The notes: generated by a model not told the origin, from the letters alone. A DNA stretch of 64,000 nucleotides from Lactiplantibacillus brownii (GCF_031085375.1 NZ_JAVCWF010000001.1:2356001-2420000); one strand, 5' to 3'; positions 24,381 to 33,634 are shown, counted from the stretch's first letter. Numbers and translations: made by a program.

Positions 24381-24989
24381 TCAACTCACTGTCACGGGCG
24401 TGTTTTGCCGAATGTTTTCATAGAGCCATTTGGCATCCGCAATCGTTAATCGAACACAACCATGGGAATTCGCGACTTTACCCAGTTGTTCCGCTTCAGT
24501 GGTCACATATTTGCCACTCGCATCGACGGGAACTGAGTGGAATAAATAAATCCCATGATCCTTAAATGAGACCCAGTAGTTGGCCCCTTCTTTGGATTCA
24601 GCGTTATAAAAGTGTAACCCACGCTCAGCCTGGACTTGAAACTGCCCTTTAGGGGTTTCGTCACCTTGACGGCCAGTAGAAGCCAACATGGTATAAAGCA
24701 CCTTGCCATTTTCACGTAAATAAACGCGTTGTTTAACTGTTGAAACCTCAATTTGCAAATTTGGATGGGCCTGAACTTTAGGATAAGCCTGAGACATTGA
24801 CGGTTGATGCCAATCCAATTTCTTGGCGACCGTTTTCACCTTTGTGACTGACTTAGGCCGAACAGGTTTCACCCGTGCCCGCGCATTTTCCATTTGTTTA
24901 GCGGTGAAGACTTGATGAAAGCCCACTGCTAAAACACTACTGGCACTTAAAAGCGCCAGCACTAAAACCAATCTACTCTGCACCTTCAT
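24381..24989 (-). CDS. L,D-transpeptidase (YkuD family), membrane-anchored
   Basis: About 202 residues. An N-terminal signal anchor ('RLVLVLALLSASSVLAVGF') precedes a Lys/Val-rich linker and a C-terminal YkuD domain (about 75-202) with the catalytic 'HSVPV...SHGCVRL' box, His, Ser-His-Gly-Cys-x-Arg, so the thiol catalyst is intact. It would make 3-3 peptidoglycan cross-links or trim tetrapeptides outside the membrane. The start is uncertain among four in-frame codons (25034 GTG, 25007, 25001, 24989); 24989 leaves GAGG at about 12 bases and opens directly with the signal. The stop overlaps the start of the disrupted MFS gene. Confidence 0.85.
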   Translation of the reverse strand: MKVQSRLVLVLALLSASSVLAVGFHQVFTAKQMENARARVKPVRPKSVTKVKTVAKKLDWHQPSMSQAYPKVQAHPNLQIEVSTVKQRVYLRENGKVLYTMLASTGRQGDETPKGQFQVQAERGLHFYNAESKEGANYWVSFKDHGIYLFHSVPVDASGKYVTTEAEQLGKVANSHGCVRLTIADAKWLYENIRQNTPVTVS

Positions 24990-25135
24990 TTCAATACTCA
25001 TCCTCATCTTATCATCTTTAGCTGCCTTGTACACTAACGATAACAGCAGCCCAGTTGTTCGTGCCCTAATTGTACGCGTCCCTTGGCCTAAAAACTAGCG
25101 CGTTTATATTTGTTAAAAATGATAATTTAATTGAT

Positions 25136-25187
25136 AAAAAAATAGTTGGTAACGGCTCAAAATTCTGAGTCGTCCCAACTATTTTTA
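25136..25187. terminator. Bidirectional intrinsic terminator
   Basis: Outer stem AAATAGTTGG/CCCAACTATTT plus an inner stem GCTCA/TGAGT, with A and T tracts on each side. It overlaps the last codon of the 44-residue peptide and closes the leftward ABC exporter transcript. Confidence 0.8.
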
Positions 25188-25319
25188 CTTCAACTTGATT
25201 TTTACTTTGAGTTTCTTTGGATAAGTCGACTCTTGAATTTTCAAAACGGCTAGGATCAAATTCAAACCACCCAAGAGAAAACTTAAGCCAGCCACCAAGA
25301 CCGAAAGTTTTCGTAACAT
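25185..25319 (-). CDS. 44-residue single-span membrane peptide
   Basis: The frame starts 'MLRKLSVLVAGLSFLLGG', continues with a hydrophobic stretch to about residue 26 and ends in a strongly basic tail 'YPKKLKVKIKLK'. An excellent ribosome site (GAGGTG, six bases before the ATG) supports translation. It begins 45 bases after the stop of the second ABC exporter half-transporter and ends inside the terminator, so it is the last gene of that operon. It is not a recognised family. A regulatory or stabilising subunit of the exporter is possible, as with other small transporter-linked peptides. Confidence 0.6.
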   Translation of the reverse strand: MLRKLSVLVAGLSFLLGGLNLILAVLKIQESTYPKKLKVKIKLK

Positions 25320-25363
25320 TCGCGCCACCTCGCGTCCAATTTACGTTCAGCTTAACATAAGTT

Positions 25364-27151
25364 CTACTTCGCGTGGGCAGAATTCTGCAACTGGATCATA
25401 TCGTAATAGTAACCACGTTGTGCCAACAAGTCGTCGTTGGAACCGCGCTCCACGATTTGACCTTGATGCAACACTAAGATCAAGTCCGCATTTTGAATGG
25501 TTGAGAGCCGATGGGCAATCGCAATCGTCGTCCGGTTTTGTTGAATCCGATTAAGACCAGTCTGGATCATCTCTTCGGTTTCAGTGTCGACGTTAGCCGT
25601 TGCTTCATCTAAAATTAAAATTTTAGGATCCGTCACAATGGTCCGTGCAAAAGAGATCAATTGACGTTGACCAGACGAATAACTCGCCCCACGTTCAATG
25701 ACACGTGAGTCGTAGTTTTGTGGCAGTTCATCGATGAATTCATCGGCAGTCACAAACTTAGCCGCAGCTTGAACTTGTTCATCCGAAATTGTGTCATCAA
25801 ACATCCGAATGTTCGACTTAATATCCCCATAAAACATGAACGGTTCCTGCAAAACGAGCCCTAGTTTTTGTCGAAGTTCTTTCGCAGGATAATCACGAAT
25901 ATCACGATCATCGATCAAAACTTCGCCGGACTGAAATTCATAGAATCGCATTAAAACATTGATTGTCGACGTCTTGCCACTCCCCGTTTGACCAACTAAG
26001 GCAATCGTTTGACCTGGTTCAGCCACAAACGACACATCTTTCAACACTGGATTCACCCCATCGTAGGCGAAAGTCACATGTTTAAACTCAATCTTTCCGC
26101 GGGTAATTTTAGCGTTAGGATCAGCATGCTGGGTGGGGGCAATCGTGGGATCGTCCATCACACGTAAGACCCGCGATCCGGCAACGACCCCATCTTGAAA
26201 GTCAGATAAATTATCCATCATTTGCGTCATTGGATTATAGAAATTATCCAGATAAGTGATGAAGGCATAAACGACCCCGGCAGCCACGTAACCATTTAGC
26301 CCACGTACCCCGAAGAAGCCTAAAATCATCACCGTGCCTAACGCGTAAAACAAATTAATAATTGGACTCAATAGTAGTGAGTTCGTCCGAATCATCGCTT
26401 GTCGCGTCTTAAAGTAAGCATTATTCGTCTGGTCAAACTCGCCATTGATCCGGCGTTCTTGCCGAAACTGTTGAATCACACTAATCCCGGTAATCGCTTC
26501 ACTTAACTTAGTATTTAACTCACTCAACCGTTCCCGCATCCGCCGATAAACACGCGAACTATACCGTTGATAGTACCAAATAGCCACGGCTAAAAACGGC
26601 ATAAAAACGAGTAACCAAAGCGCAATTTCATGATCGGTAAAATACATCGCTAAGAAAGACGAAATAACCGCAAAGAAAGCCGTAAATAACGTATTAAATA
26701 GCGCCCAAAAATTTGAAAACGACATCGTATCATTGGTCAGTCGCGATAAAATCGAGCCACCAGGGACTTGATCAAAATAACGCATCCCCATCCGATGCAA
26801 TTTCTGGAACATTTTACGCCGGACATTTTCTAACATGTATTCGGCACCCATCGTACTGGTATAGTTTTGGAAAAACTGCATCGTTGCCCGCACAATCATG
26901 CCAAAGAAATATAAGCCGGCGAAATACCACATAATCGCCAACGTCGCATGCCCGGTCCGTAAATAGCGATCGATAAACAGTTGTAACACTTTTGGTAGAT
27001 AAATATTAACTAAACTAATTAAACCTGACATGATAATGGTCGCAACAAAAAACCACTTGAAAGGTTTTGCGTATGGCAAGAGTCGGCGAATCACCGTCAG
27101 TTGTTCCTTGACTGGCATACTCCGTGCCCAAACTGATTGTCGTTCTGCCAT
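25364..27151 (-). CDS. ABC multidrug exporter half-transporter, LmrD/YheH type
   Basis: 595 residues. Six membrane helices occupy about residues 30-325, then the nucleotide domain has Walker A GQTGSGKTS, Q-loop 'LVLQEPFMFYG', signature-like SSGQRQ, canonical Walker B 'ILILDEATANVD' with the catalytic Glu, and 'AHRLSTIQ'. The signature is SSGQ rather than LSGGQ, and the partner gene has Asp in place of the Walker B Glu, the classical sign of a heterodimeric exporter with one degenerate ATP site. Its start codon overlaps the partner's stop as TAATG. The likely role is export of drugs or bile-type amphiphiles. Confidence 0.9.
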   Translation of the reverse strand: MAERQSVWARSMPVKEQLTVIRRLLPYAKPFKWFFVATIIMSGLISLVNIYLPKVLQLFIDRYLRTGHATLAIMWYFAGLYFFGMIVRATMQFFQNYTSTMGAEYMLENVRRKMFQKLHRMGMRYFDQVPGGSILSRLTNDTMSFSNFWALFNTLFTAFFAVISSFLAMYFTDHEIALWLLVFMPFLAVAIWYYQRYSSRVYRRMRERLSELNTKLSEAITGISVIQQFRQERRINGEFDQTNNAYFKTRQAMIRTNSLLLSPIINLFYALGTVMILGFFGVRGLNGYVAAGVVYAFITYLDNFYNPMTQMMDNLSDFQDGVVAGSRVLRVMDDPTIAPTQHADPNAKITRGKIEFKHVTFAYDGVNPVLKDVSFVAEPGQTIALVGQTGSGKTSTINVLMRFYEFQSGEVLIDDRDIRDYPAKELRQKLGLVLQEPFMFYGDIKSNIRMFDDTISDEQVQAAAKFVTADEFIDELPQNYDSRVIERGASYSSGQRQLISFARTIVTDPKILILDEATANVDTETEEMIQTGLNRIQQNRTTIAIAHRLSTIQNADLILVLHQGQIVERGSNDDLLAQRGYYYDMIQLQNSAHAK

Positions 27152-28902
27152 TATTGCACCGCCCCTTCCACTTTGGTTTCTAATTGCTGACGATCAAAGA
27201 TTTCACGATACCAACCATGTTGTTGCATTAATTGGCTGTGAGTCCCCCGTTCAATAATCCGACCGTCATCCATGACAATAATTTCATCCGCATTCATGAC
27301 TGAACTCAACCGATGCGCCGCAATAATCGTCGTTTTATCGGCCCGTTCAGCTTTCAAATTAGCTAAGATTTCAGCTTCAGTTTCAGCATCGACCGCGGAT
27401 AACGCATCATCCAAAATAAGCAATTCAGGATTAATCAATAAGGCGCGCGCAATCGCCAATCGTTGGCGCTGACCACCAGACAGTGAAATACCTTCTTCAC
27501 CAACCTGGGTGTCGTAACCGGCCGCCATTCCAGCAATCTGACCACTCAGATCACTCTTGGCCGCCACCGCTTCAACCGTTTCCTGAGAAACTTTAGGATC
27601 AGCAAAGCGGATATTTTCACGAATCGTATTTGAGAATAAGAAGCTATCTTGTGGCACGTAGCCAATCGCCGGTAAATAACTGTCTAAAGCATAATGTTTA
27701 ATATCGTGACCACCATACTGAATCTGACCATCATAATTATCAAATTCACGCAAAATCAGTTTCATAATAGTTGATTTACCGGAGCCAACCCGGCCAACGA
27801 TTCCCAGCGTCTGGCCTGCTTTTAGGTCAAATTGAACCTGACTCAAACTCGTCCCAGCATCATCGGGATAATTAAATTTATCAATTGCATAATGCATACT
27901 TCCCGTTGGTCGTTGCTCCAAGCCATTTTTACGATCAATAATCGCACTTTTTTGATTTAAGAGTTCCATGACCCGATCGTAGGACGCATTACCACGCTCC
28001 ATCGTGTTAAATAGCATGCCGACCGCAAACATCGGCCAAACCATCATCCCTAAATAAGTGATGAACGAGACAAGGTTACCGATCGTAATGACATGGTTAA
28101 CCACATACATCCCGCCTAAAATGATCGTCGCGGCATATGATAACGCGATAATTAATGTAATAGCTGGGTCAAATAAAGAATCTAAGAAATTAACATGGCG
28201 ATTGATCTTAATCGTTTGGTCAATTTGGCGGTCAAAGTCATCGACATCTGCTTTTTCCTGACCGAGCGCTTTGATCACTTTAATACCGCTGATACTTTCC
28301 TGAGCCTTGTTGTTCAACCGCGAAAAGGCGGCTTGCGAGGATCGGAAAGCCACGTGAATTTTTTGGCCTAAATACCATGAAACGACGGCCAACAATGGAA
28401 ATGGCACAACGGCAATCAATGTTAAGCGCCAATCAATCAACATCATCATCGCAATCAACGTGGTGCCACCAGTAATGATGGAATCCGCAAACTGTAGAAT
28501 TCCGCCACCGGCGACTCGTTCCACAGCGGTCAGATCATTGGTGGCATGTGCCATCAAATCACCAGTCCGATATTTCTGATAAAAGGTTGCATCCATCTTC
28601 ATGAAATGCCAAAATAACCGTTCCCGTAGTGTTCGTTCCAAACCAGCCGCGCCACCCCAGATGGCATTTCGCCATAAATAACGCGTCAAATACTGTCCCA
28701 CGGCCGCCACTGCAATAATTGCTAAATAAAGGGTCAAGGAACGCGCAGTCAACCGGTGTTGATTAATCCCGTCGACCACGTCCCCAATAATTCGTGGCGG
28801 CACAATCCCGATGACAGCCGTCAAAATAAGACCAATCACCCCCGCCAAATAGAGCTTCCACTCACGGCGAAAGTACCAGCCTAACTTTAAAAATATGCTC
28901 AA
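27151..28902 (-). CDS. ABC multidrug exporter half-transporter, LmrC/YheI type
   Basis: 583 residues from a TTG start at 28902, chosen because GGAGG lies eight bases upstream; the longer frame from 28935 has no site. Six membrane helices cover about 10-300; the nucleotide domain has Walker A GRVGSGKST, 'PQDSFLFSNTIREN', signature LSGGQRQR and 'LILDDALSAVDAETE', where the Walker B catalytic Glu is Asp. This makes it the degenerate-site half of a heterodimer. It is the first gene of a three-gene operon with the LmrD-like half and the 44-residue peptide. Confidence 0.9.
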   Translation of the reverse strand: MSIFLKLGWYFRREWKLYLAGVIGLILTAVIGIVPPRIIGDVVDGINQHRLTARSLTLYLAIIAVAAVGQYLTRYLWRNAIWGGAAGLERTLRERLFWHFMKMDATFYQKYRTGDLMAHATNDLTAVERVAGGGILQFADSIITGGTTLIAMMMLIDWRLTLIAVVPFPLLAVVSWYLGQKIHVAFRSSQAAFSRLNNKAQESISGIKVIKALGQEKADVDDFDRQIDQTIKINRHVNFLDSLFDPAITLIIALSYAATIILGGMYVVNHVITIGNLVSFITYLGMMVWPMFAVGMLFNTMERGNASYDRVMELLNQKSAIIDRKNGLEQRPTGSMHYAIDKFNYPDDAGTSLSQVQFDLKAGQTLGIVGRVGSGKSTIMKLILREFDNYDGQIQYGGHDIKHYALDSYLPAIGYVPQDSFLFSNTIRENIRFADPKVSQETVEAVAAKSDLSGQIAGMAAGYDTQVGEEGISLSGGQRQRLAIARALLINPELLILDDALSAVDAETEAEILANLKAERADKTTIIAAHRLSSVMNADEIIVMDDGRIIERGTHSQLMQQHGWYREIFDRQQLETKVEGAVQ

Positions 28903-29025
28903 AATTGCACCTCCAAAATAAAAATTAAAATTCACTGTGACATCAAATCATCATACCACATTATGGGCCTAAACTTAGCGTTGCTGTTCGCACGTCCTGG
29001 CGATTAATTGAAACAAGTTGGCCAA

Positions 29026-29057
29026 ACAAAAAGCCCTCAACTTGAGTTGGTTGAGGA
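29026..29057 (-). terminator. Intrinsic terminator of the yhgE-like gene
   Basis: CCTCAACC/GGTTGAGG stem around an eight-base loop with AAAAA on the plus strand at its left, giving a leftward U-run 16 bases past the stop. Confidence 0.8.
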
Positions 29058-29072
29058 CTAATCGTTTAACGC

Positions 29073-32000
29073 TTATTTACCAGCCTTCATCTGAATTGGT
29101 TCTTCGGCTAGTTCTTGCATGTTGTGTTTTTTCAAAAATACCATTGATGCCCACAATAGGATCAATGCGATGATGGCAAAGACTGCCAAAATCACAATTG
29201 ATGAAACGAACGTCCCATTGCCCCAGCCACCTGTTAAGGATTGCCGGAACGCCAGAATTGAGTACGTTAATGGTAAGAATGGATGGATCACATTGAAGAA
29301 GTGATTCGTAATTTCCATTGGGAAAGTCCCACCAGAACCACCAAGTTGTAGCATCAGTAAGACCATTGCGACAAATCGACCTGGATTATCGAACAACATC
29401 GATAAGAACATGACAATGAACATCGACGCCAGTGCGATCATAATTGCTGTCGTGAAGTAACCAGCCATGCTGATTGGCTTCAAGCCAACAATGAGTAAGG
29501 CCACACATTCAATAATCGCCATCAAAATTGCGACCGGTGCGCCAACTGCGACTTTGCTCAAGAACCATTGTGTTGGTGTGCCATCATCATCAGACATCCG
29601 CCGAATTGGATAAGCGAAGTTGAAGACGATTGCCCCAACATAAAGTGCTAAGGATAGCACATATGGTGCTAAAGCATGACCATAGTTAGGCACATAGCTG
29701 TAATTTGAATGCGTCAATTTTGAAGGTGTCGCGAACATTTGGGCATTCGCATTCTTCAAAGGTGTCGCATTGACCGTGTCAGCCCCACTCTTCAAGGACT
29801 TCGCTAAGGTTGCATTACCATTTTTGATCTTCTTATTACCAGCTAACAATTGTGGTGAATTTTCATCCAATTGATTGGCACCATCAGCGAGTTGTTGAAC
29901 ACCACTCGTTAATTGACCAGTACTGCCTTGTAAGGTTTGTAGACCAGTATTCAGTTGACCAGCACCTGTATCAAGTTGTTGGACACCGGAAACCAGCGTT
30001 GGCACTTTGCCATTCAAAGTAGTCAAGCCAGTGGTTACTTGGCTAGAACCGCTGAACAATTGTTGCACACCACTAACTAAAGCAGGCACTTTACCGTTCA
30101 AGGTCACTAAACCACCAGTCACTTGGCTTGAACCATTCTTTAATTGCTTAACGCCAGAAACTAAGGTTGGCACTTTACCATTTAACGTAACAAGGCCAGT
30201 CGTAACTTGACCAGAGCCATCCTTTAATTGTTTAACACCAGAAACTAGGGTTGGCACCTTGGTATTAAGTGTCACCAATCCAGTAGTCACTTGACCAGAA
30301 CCATCAATCAGCTTCACAACGCCAACTTTAACTGCGCCAATGCCATTAGTAACTTTACCAGAACCTACTTGTAATTGATGAATACCCGTTACCATAGCAG
30401 GGACTTTGCCGTTTAAGGTCTTTAAGCCACCAGTCACTTGTTGAGAGCCATCAAATAATGCCGAAACCCCTGATACCAAGGTTGGCACTTTACCATTTAG
30501 TTCTGCTGAACCATTAGCTAGGTCACTAGCGCCTTTGGTTAATTCAGTAGACTTTGCCGTTAATTCTTTGGCACCAGCATTAGCTTTATTAATTCCACCA
30601 ATCAGCAACGGTAATTTCGCATTTAAGTCAGTTAAACCACCACTAAGTTGACCTGCACCAGTATTTAAACCTACTGAACTCTTAACTAACTTACTAGTCC
30701 CATTAGATAACGCGATACTGCCAACAGATAGTTTATCAATGCCACCAACTAAGGTTGGCACTTTACTATTCAAATCAGTTAAGCCACTGCTTAATTGTGT
30801 CGTACCAGCTTGTAATTCTGCCAATCCGCTCGTTACGGTCGCTGAACCACTACCTAATTGATTAGCCGTTGAAGACATCGTATTAACATTCTTAATTAAA
30901 GCATTAACACCCGCTTCTAAATCCTTAAAGCTCGTCAATAAACTAGCATCAGTCTTACTTGTTGCGGCAGTATTAGTACTAATCAATGACTGCAACTTTG
31001 TCATGTTAGTATTTAGCGTTTTGGCAGCCTGTTGATCAGAACTATCCGTAGTCGCTTCAGTTTGACCAACCGTTGCTAAACTACTTTCCAAGGCTTTAAC
31101 CTGAGCATCACTCAAATTTTGTGAGTCTTTTAATGCTTCAATTTTGGCATTAATTTGTTGTGTAACCGTACTATTATCAGCTGTTTTGGTAGCAGTTAAC
31201 TGTTGTACGTTAGTTTGCATGTCGCTAACAACTGCATCCACTTTAGTCGTATCAGTTTGATTGTCTGAAGTAGTAGCTAATTGCTTTTCAAGATTTGTCA
31301 ATGCAGTTTCCATTTGACTCATCTCACTTTGCAAGGCGGCAATCTCTTGTTTACTCGTATCGCTTCCACCAACAGCAGCTAGCTTTTGTAATCCTTGTGT
31401 CACTTGGTCACTACCAGATTTCAAGGCTGTCACACTACCATTAACAGTTGTCGCACCGGTAGTTAGCTTATCAACACTGCTTGGCAAAATTTTGCTCTTT
31501 GTTTTAAGTGTACTAACACCGCTGTTAACATTTTGAGCGCCATCATCAGCAGCAGCAACCCCAGAAGTATAGTCTGAGACACCAGTAGCCAACTTATTAG
31601 CACCCGTAGCTAAAAGTTCAACATTACTTGATACTTTGCCAGTACTCTCATCCAAAGCCTGCAGCCCTTCTGATAACGTGTAAACCCCATTGGTATAAGT
31701 AACCACACCAACGCTTAGTTTCTTAGAACCATCGGCTAAGTCTTTTGCACCTTTTGTTAACGTACCAGTTTCACCATTCAAACTGTCCAAACCTTTTGTG
31801 ACCTTACTAGACCCTTTAAACAATGCCGCTACTGAGTCTGGTAATGCCGCAGTTTGATCACTTAGTGCAGTGAGACCAACTGTAACTTGATTAGAACCAT
31901 CGCTCAAGGCTGGCAATTGTTTATTCAAACTATTTAAGCCACCTGTAACCTGACCAGAACCGTCAACTAGTTTAGTAACACCACTGGCCAATTCACCGGT

Positions 32001-32990
32001 CTGACTATCCATGGTCTTTAAGCCATTCGTTACTTGGCCTGAACCGTCAACTAATTTAGTGACACCACTGGCTAATTCACCCGTGCTGCCATCTAAGGTC
32101 GTCAAACCAGTCGTTACTTGACCTGAACCACTAACCAATTTAGTGACACCACTGGCTAACTGACCCGTACTGCCATTCATGGTCTTCAACCCATTGGTCA
32201 CTTGACCTGAACCATCAGCTAACTTAGAAACACCGCTAGCTAATTCACCGGTACTCCCATTCAACGTGTCTAGCCCAGTCTTCAACGCACTACCACCGTT
32301 CGCTAACTTCGCGATTCCGGCTGGTAATTGTTGAACTTTGGTATTAAGTTCCGTGGTCCCGTCTTTCAACGTGTGCACGCCAGTTGTGTAAGTTGTCAAA
32401 CCATCTTGTAGCTCAACACCACCATTTTTCAACTGGGTCGCACCAGCAGCGGCTTTACTAAAGCCTTTTCCAGCTGTTTTCACTTGTTTAAACATTGCTA
32501 AGGCATAAGCTTTGGTCACCGCGGCCCGCACGTTTTGGTTCAGCTGGGTCGCACCAGCGTCACTAATCACTTTAGCAATGTAATTCAGCGACGCATTTGT
32601 TGAGTAATGTAACTTCATCCGTTTGGGATGCTTACTCGTGACCGTCGTTGCGTGTTTTGAAAAATTAGCTGGAATCGTGACAACCGTATAATACTTGTGA
32701 TTAGCTAAACCGGCCTGCGCTTCGTCCGCCGAAACGAAATGCCAGCCAAGCTGATCATTTTTCTTAATGTTCGTCACCATTTGTTCCCCAACTGCAAAAC
32801 GTTTACCCTGATAAGTTACCGGTTTGTCTTCATTAACCACTGCGACCGGTAAATTCTTGGTATCTCCATATGGATCCCAGACCGAAGTCAGGAAGAATAC
32901 ACTATACAAAAATGGAATTAAAATCATGACTGCCACCGAAATCCATAGAATCTTGCTATGGAAAATCGACCGCCATTCCCCGCGAATCAT
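29073..32990 (-). CDS. yhgE: YhgE/Pip domain giant membrane protein with 28-residue repeats
   Basis: 1305 residues. One N-terminal membrane segment (about 15-37) leads to the extracytoplasmic YhgE/Pip N-domain ('LPVAVVNEDKPV', about 48-60), then roughly 850 residues of 'GVxxLxxGSxQVTxGL' repeats, a central polar coiled segment rich in Thr/Asp/Gln (about 555-700), and a C-terminal ABC-2-like block of six membrane segments (about 1090-1295). Relatives include the lactococcal phage infection protein Pip and the ESX-associated EsaA proteins. The ATG at 32990 has AGG at nine bases; a GTG at 32996 is an alternative. It is preceded by its TetR regulator on the same strand. Confidence 0.88.
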   Translation of the reverse strand: MIRGEWRSIFHSKILWISVAVMILIPFLYSVFFLTSVWDPYGDTKNLPVAVVNEDKPVTYQGKRFAVGEQMVTNIKKNDQLGWHFVSADEAQAGLANHKYYTVVTIPANFSKHATTVTSKHPKRMKLHYSTNASLNYIAKVISDAGATQLNQNVRAAVTKAYALAMFKQVKTAGKGFSKAAAGATQLKNGGVELQDGLTTYTTGVHTLKDGTTELNTKVQQLPAGIAKLANGGSALKTGLDTLNGSTGELASGVSKLADGSGQVTNGLKTMNGSTGQLASGVTKLVSGSGQVTTGLTTLDGSTGELASGVTKLVDGSGQVTNGLKTMDSQTGELASGVTKLVDGSGQVTGGLNSLNKQLPALSDGSNQVTVGLTALSDQTAALPDSVAALFKGSSKVTKGLDSLNGETGTLTKGAKDLADGSKKLSVGVVTYTNGVYTLSEGLQALDESTGKVSSNVELLATGANKLATGVSDYTSGVAAADDGAQNVNSGVSTLKTKSKILPSSVDKLTTGATTVNGSVTALKSGSDQVTQGLQKLAAVGGSDTSKQEIAALQSEMSQMETALTNLEKQLATTSDNQTDTTKVDAVVSDMQTNVQQLTATKTADNSTVTQQINAKIEALKDSQNLSDAQVKALESSLATVGQTEATTDSSDQQAAKTLNTNMTKLQSLISTNTAATSKTDASLLTSFKDLEAGVNALIKNVNTMSSTANQLGSGSATVTSGLAELQAGTTQLSSGLTDLNSKVPTLVGGIDKLSVGSIALSNGTSKLVKSSVGLNTGAGQLSGGLTDLNAKLPLLIGGINKANAGAKELTAKSTELTKGASDLANGSAELNGKVPTLVSGVSALFDGSQQVTGGLKTLNGKVPAMVTGIHQLQVGSGKVTNGIGAVKVGVVKLIDGSGQVTTGLVTLNTKVPTLVSGVKQLKDGSGQVTTGLVTLNGKVPTLVSGVKQLKNGSSQVTGGLVTLNGKVPALVSGVQQLFSGSSQVTTGLTTLNGKVPTLVSGVQQLDTGAGQLNTGLQTLQGSTGQLTSGVQQLADGANQLDENSPQLLAGNKKIKNGNATLAKSLKSGADTVNATPLKNANAQMFATPSKLTHSNYSYVPNYGHALAPYVLSLALYVGAIVFNFAYPIRRMSDDDGTPTQWFLSKVAVGAPVAILMAIIECVALLIVGLKPISMAGYFTTAIMIALASMFIVMFLSMLFDNPGRFVAMVLLMLQLGGSGGTFPMEITNHFFNVIHPFLPLTYSILAFRQSLTGGWGNGTFVSSIVILAVFAIIALILLWASMVFLKKHNMQELAEEPIQMKAGK
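29934..30269 (-). repeat. 84-bp tandem repeat array 2 inside yhgE
   Basis: Four consecutive units of 28 codons, each of the type LNGKVPTLVSGVQQL followed by a GSxQVTxGL turn. The spacing is exactly 84 bases and the units differ by scattered substitutions, several synonymous. Confidence 0.85.
31929..32264 (-). repeat. 84-bp tandem repeat array 1 inside yhgE
   Basis: Four consecutive 28-codon units of the type LNGSTGELASGVTKL followed by DGSGQVTNGL. Related to array 2 but distinguished by STGELAS in place of KVPTLVS, which suggests an old split followed by separate amplification. Confidence 0.85.
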
Positions 32991-33021
32991 TTTCACAACC
33001 TGAAACCTTCCTTCAAAAAAA

Positions 33022-33579
33022 TTAAATCATATGTTGTTCTAATGAGAACAACGATGCTAACGTTGTCTCAATTGCTGCTTGAATCTTTGGATCGCCACCG
33101 TCACGGCGATCACTACTTAACCACTGCACGATACTTGTAATGGCCCCACTAACTAAGTATGCGGTCAGATCTGGTTGTCGCGCATTACGAATCATCACGA
33201 ACACGCGATCCGTGGCCCCAGTACGCGCGATTGCCAAAAAACAATCATTGATCACTTGCTGCGAGCGTGCATTGTCACCCTCTGTATTTGTCACCAATAA
33301 GTGCCGTAAGATTTCGGTATGCGTGCCAATAAAACGTGACATCACGGCCGAACCAGCGGCATCCGTTTGTTCAGCCGCCAATAATTCTTCCAGCGCTCGC
33401 ATGACCATCTGTGCTAATAAATCAAACTTATCAGTGTAATACCGATAAAAACTACTCCGATGAATCAACGCACGCTGACAAATTTGTTCCACGGTAATCT
33501 GTGAGATCGACCGTTGTGCCAATAACTCGTACATCGCACGTTGCAAATCCAGCTCCGTCCGAATTGAAATTGCCACCAC
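33022..33579 (-). CDS. TetR/AcrR family transcriptional regulator
   Basis: 185 residues. The N-terminal helix-turn-helix 'AQRSISQITVEQICQRALI' with 'HRSSFYRYYTDKFDLL' (about 21-56) is standard TetR; the C-terminal half is a variable ligand domain with predicted helices. It precedes yhgE by 31 bases on the same strand, so it most likely controls itself and yhgE. A palindrome overlaps its -10 region. The start is GTG; an adjacent second GTG is equally possible. The ribosome site is a G-rich run lying close to the start, so initiation may be weak. Confidence 0.88.
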   Translation of the reverse strand: MVAISIRTELDLQRAMYELLAQRSISQITVEQICQRALIHRSSFYRYYTDKFDLLAQMVMRALEELLAAEQTDAAGSAVMSRFIGTHTEILRHLLVTNTEGDNARSQQVINDCFLAIARTGATDRVFVMIRNARQPDLTAYLVSGAITSIVQWLSSDRRDGGDPKIQAAIETTLASLFSLEQHMI

Positions 33580-33590
33580 CCCTTTTTATG

Positions 33591-33634
33591 ATATTCGTTC
33601 ATTCGAATATAAGAATACTATAGACCGAAAACAA
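33591..33634 (-). promoter_or_regulatory. Promoter and probable TetR operator of the tetR-yhgE operon
   Basis: On the minus strand, -35 TTGTTT (33634-33629) and -10 TATATT (33611-33606) are 17 bases apart. A 20-bp dyad with 7-bp arms, ATATTCG...CGAATAT at 33591-33610, covers the -10 and start region, the usual place for autorepression. Confidence 0.6.

Larger units (their letters stand above)
22144..24381 (-). pseudogene. MFS transporter gene split by an IS982-type insertion
   Basis: The 3' part (22144-23238) encodes about 11 membrane segments of a major-facilitator exporter. The 5' part lies beyond the insertion: ATG at 24381 followed by 26 codons ('MRRTRYNFWYY...FMYL') that stop at the element. 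Removing 23245-24297 together with one copy of the TAAATA duplication rejoins the frame exactly (FMYL-VSVQ) and yields a protein of about 396 residues. The start overlaps the L,D-transpeptidase stop as TGATG, so it was the second gene of that operon. As it stands, full-length protein cannot be made; an internal ATG at 23196 could at most give a truncated form lacking the first segment. Confidence 0.88.

Noticed and set aside
29934..32264. Regular 84-bp repeats considered as a CRISPR-like array
   Set aside because: There are no spacers; the units are contiguous coding repeats in frame within yhgE.
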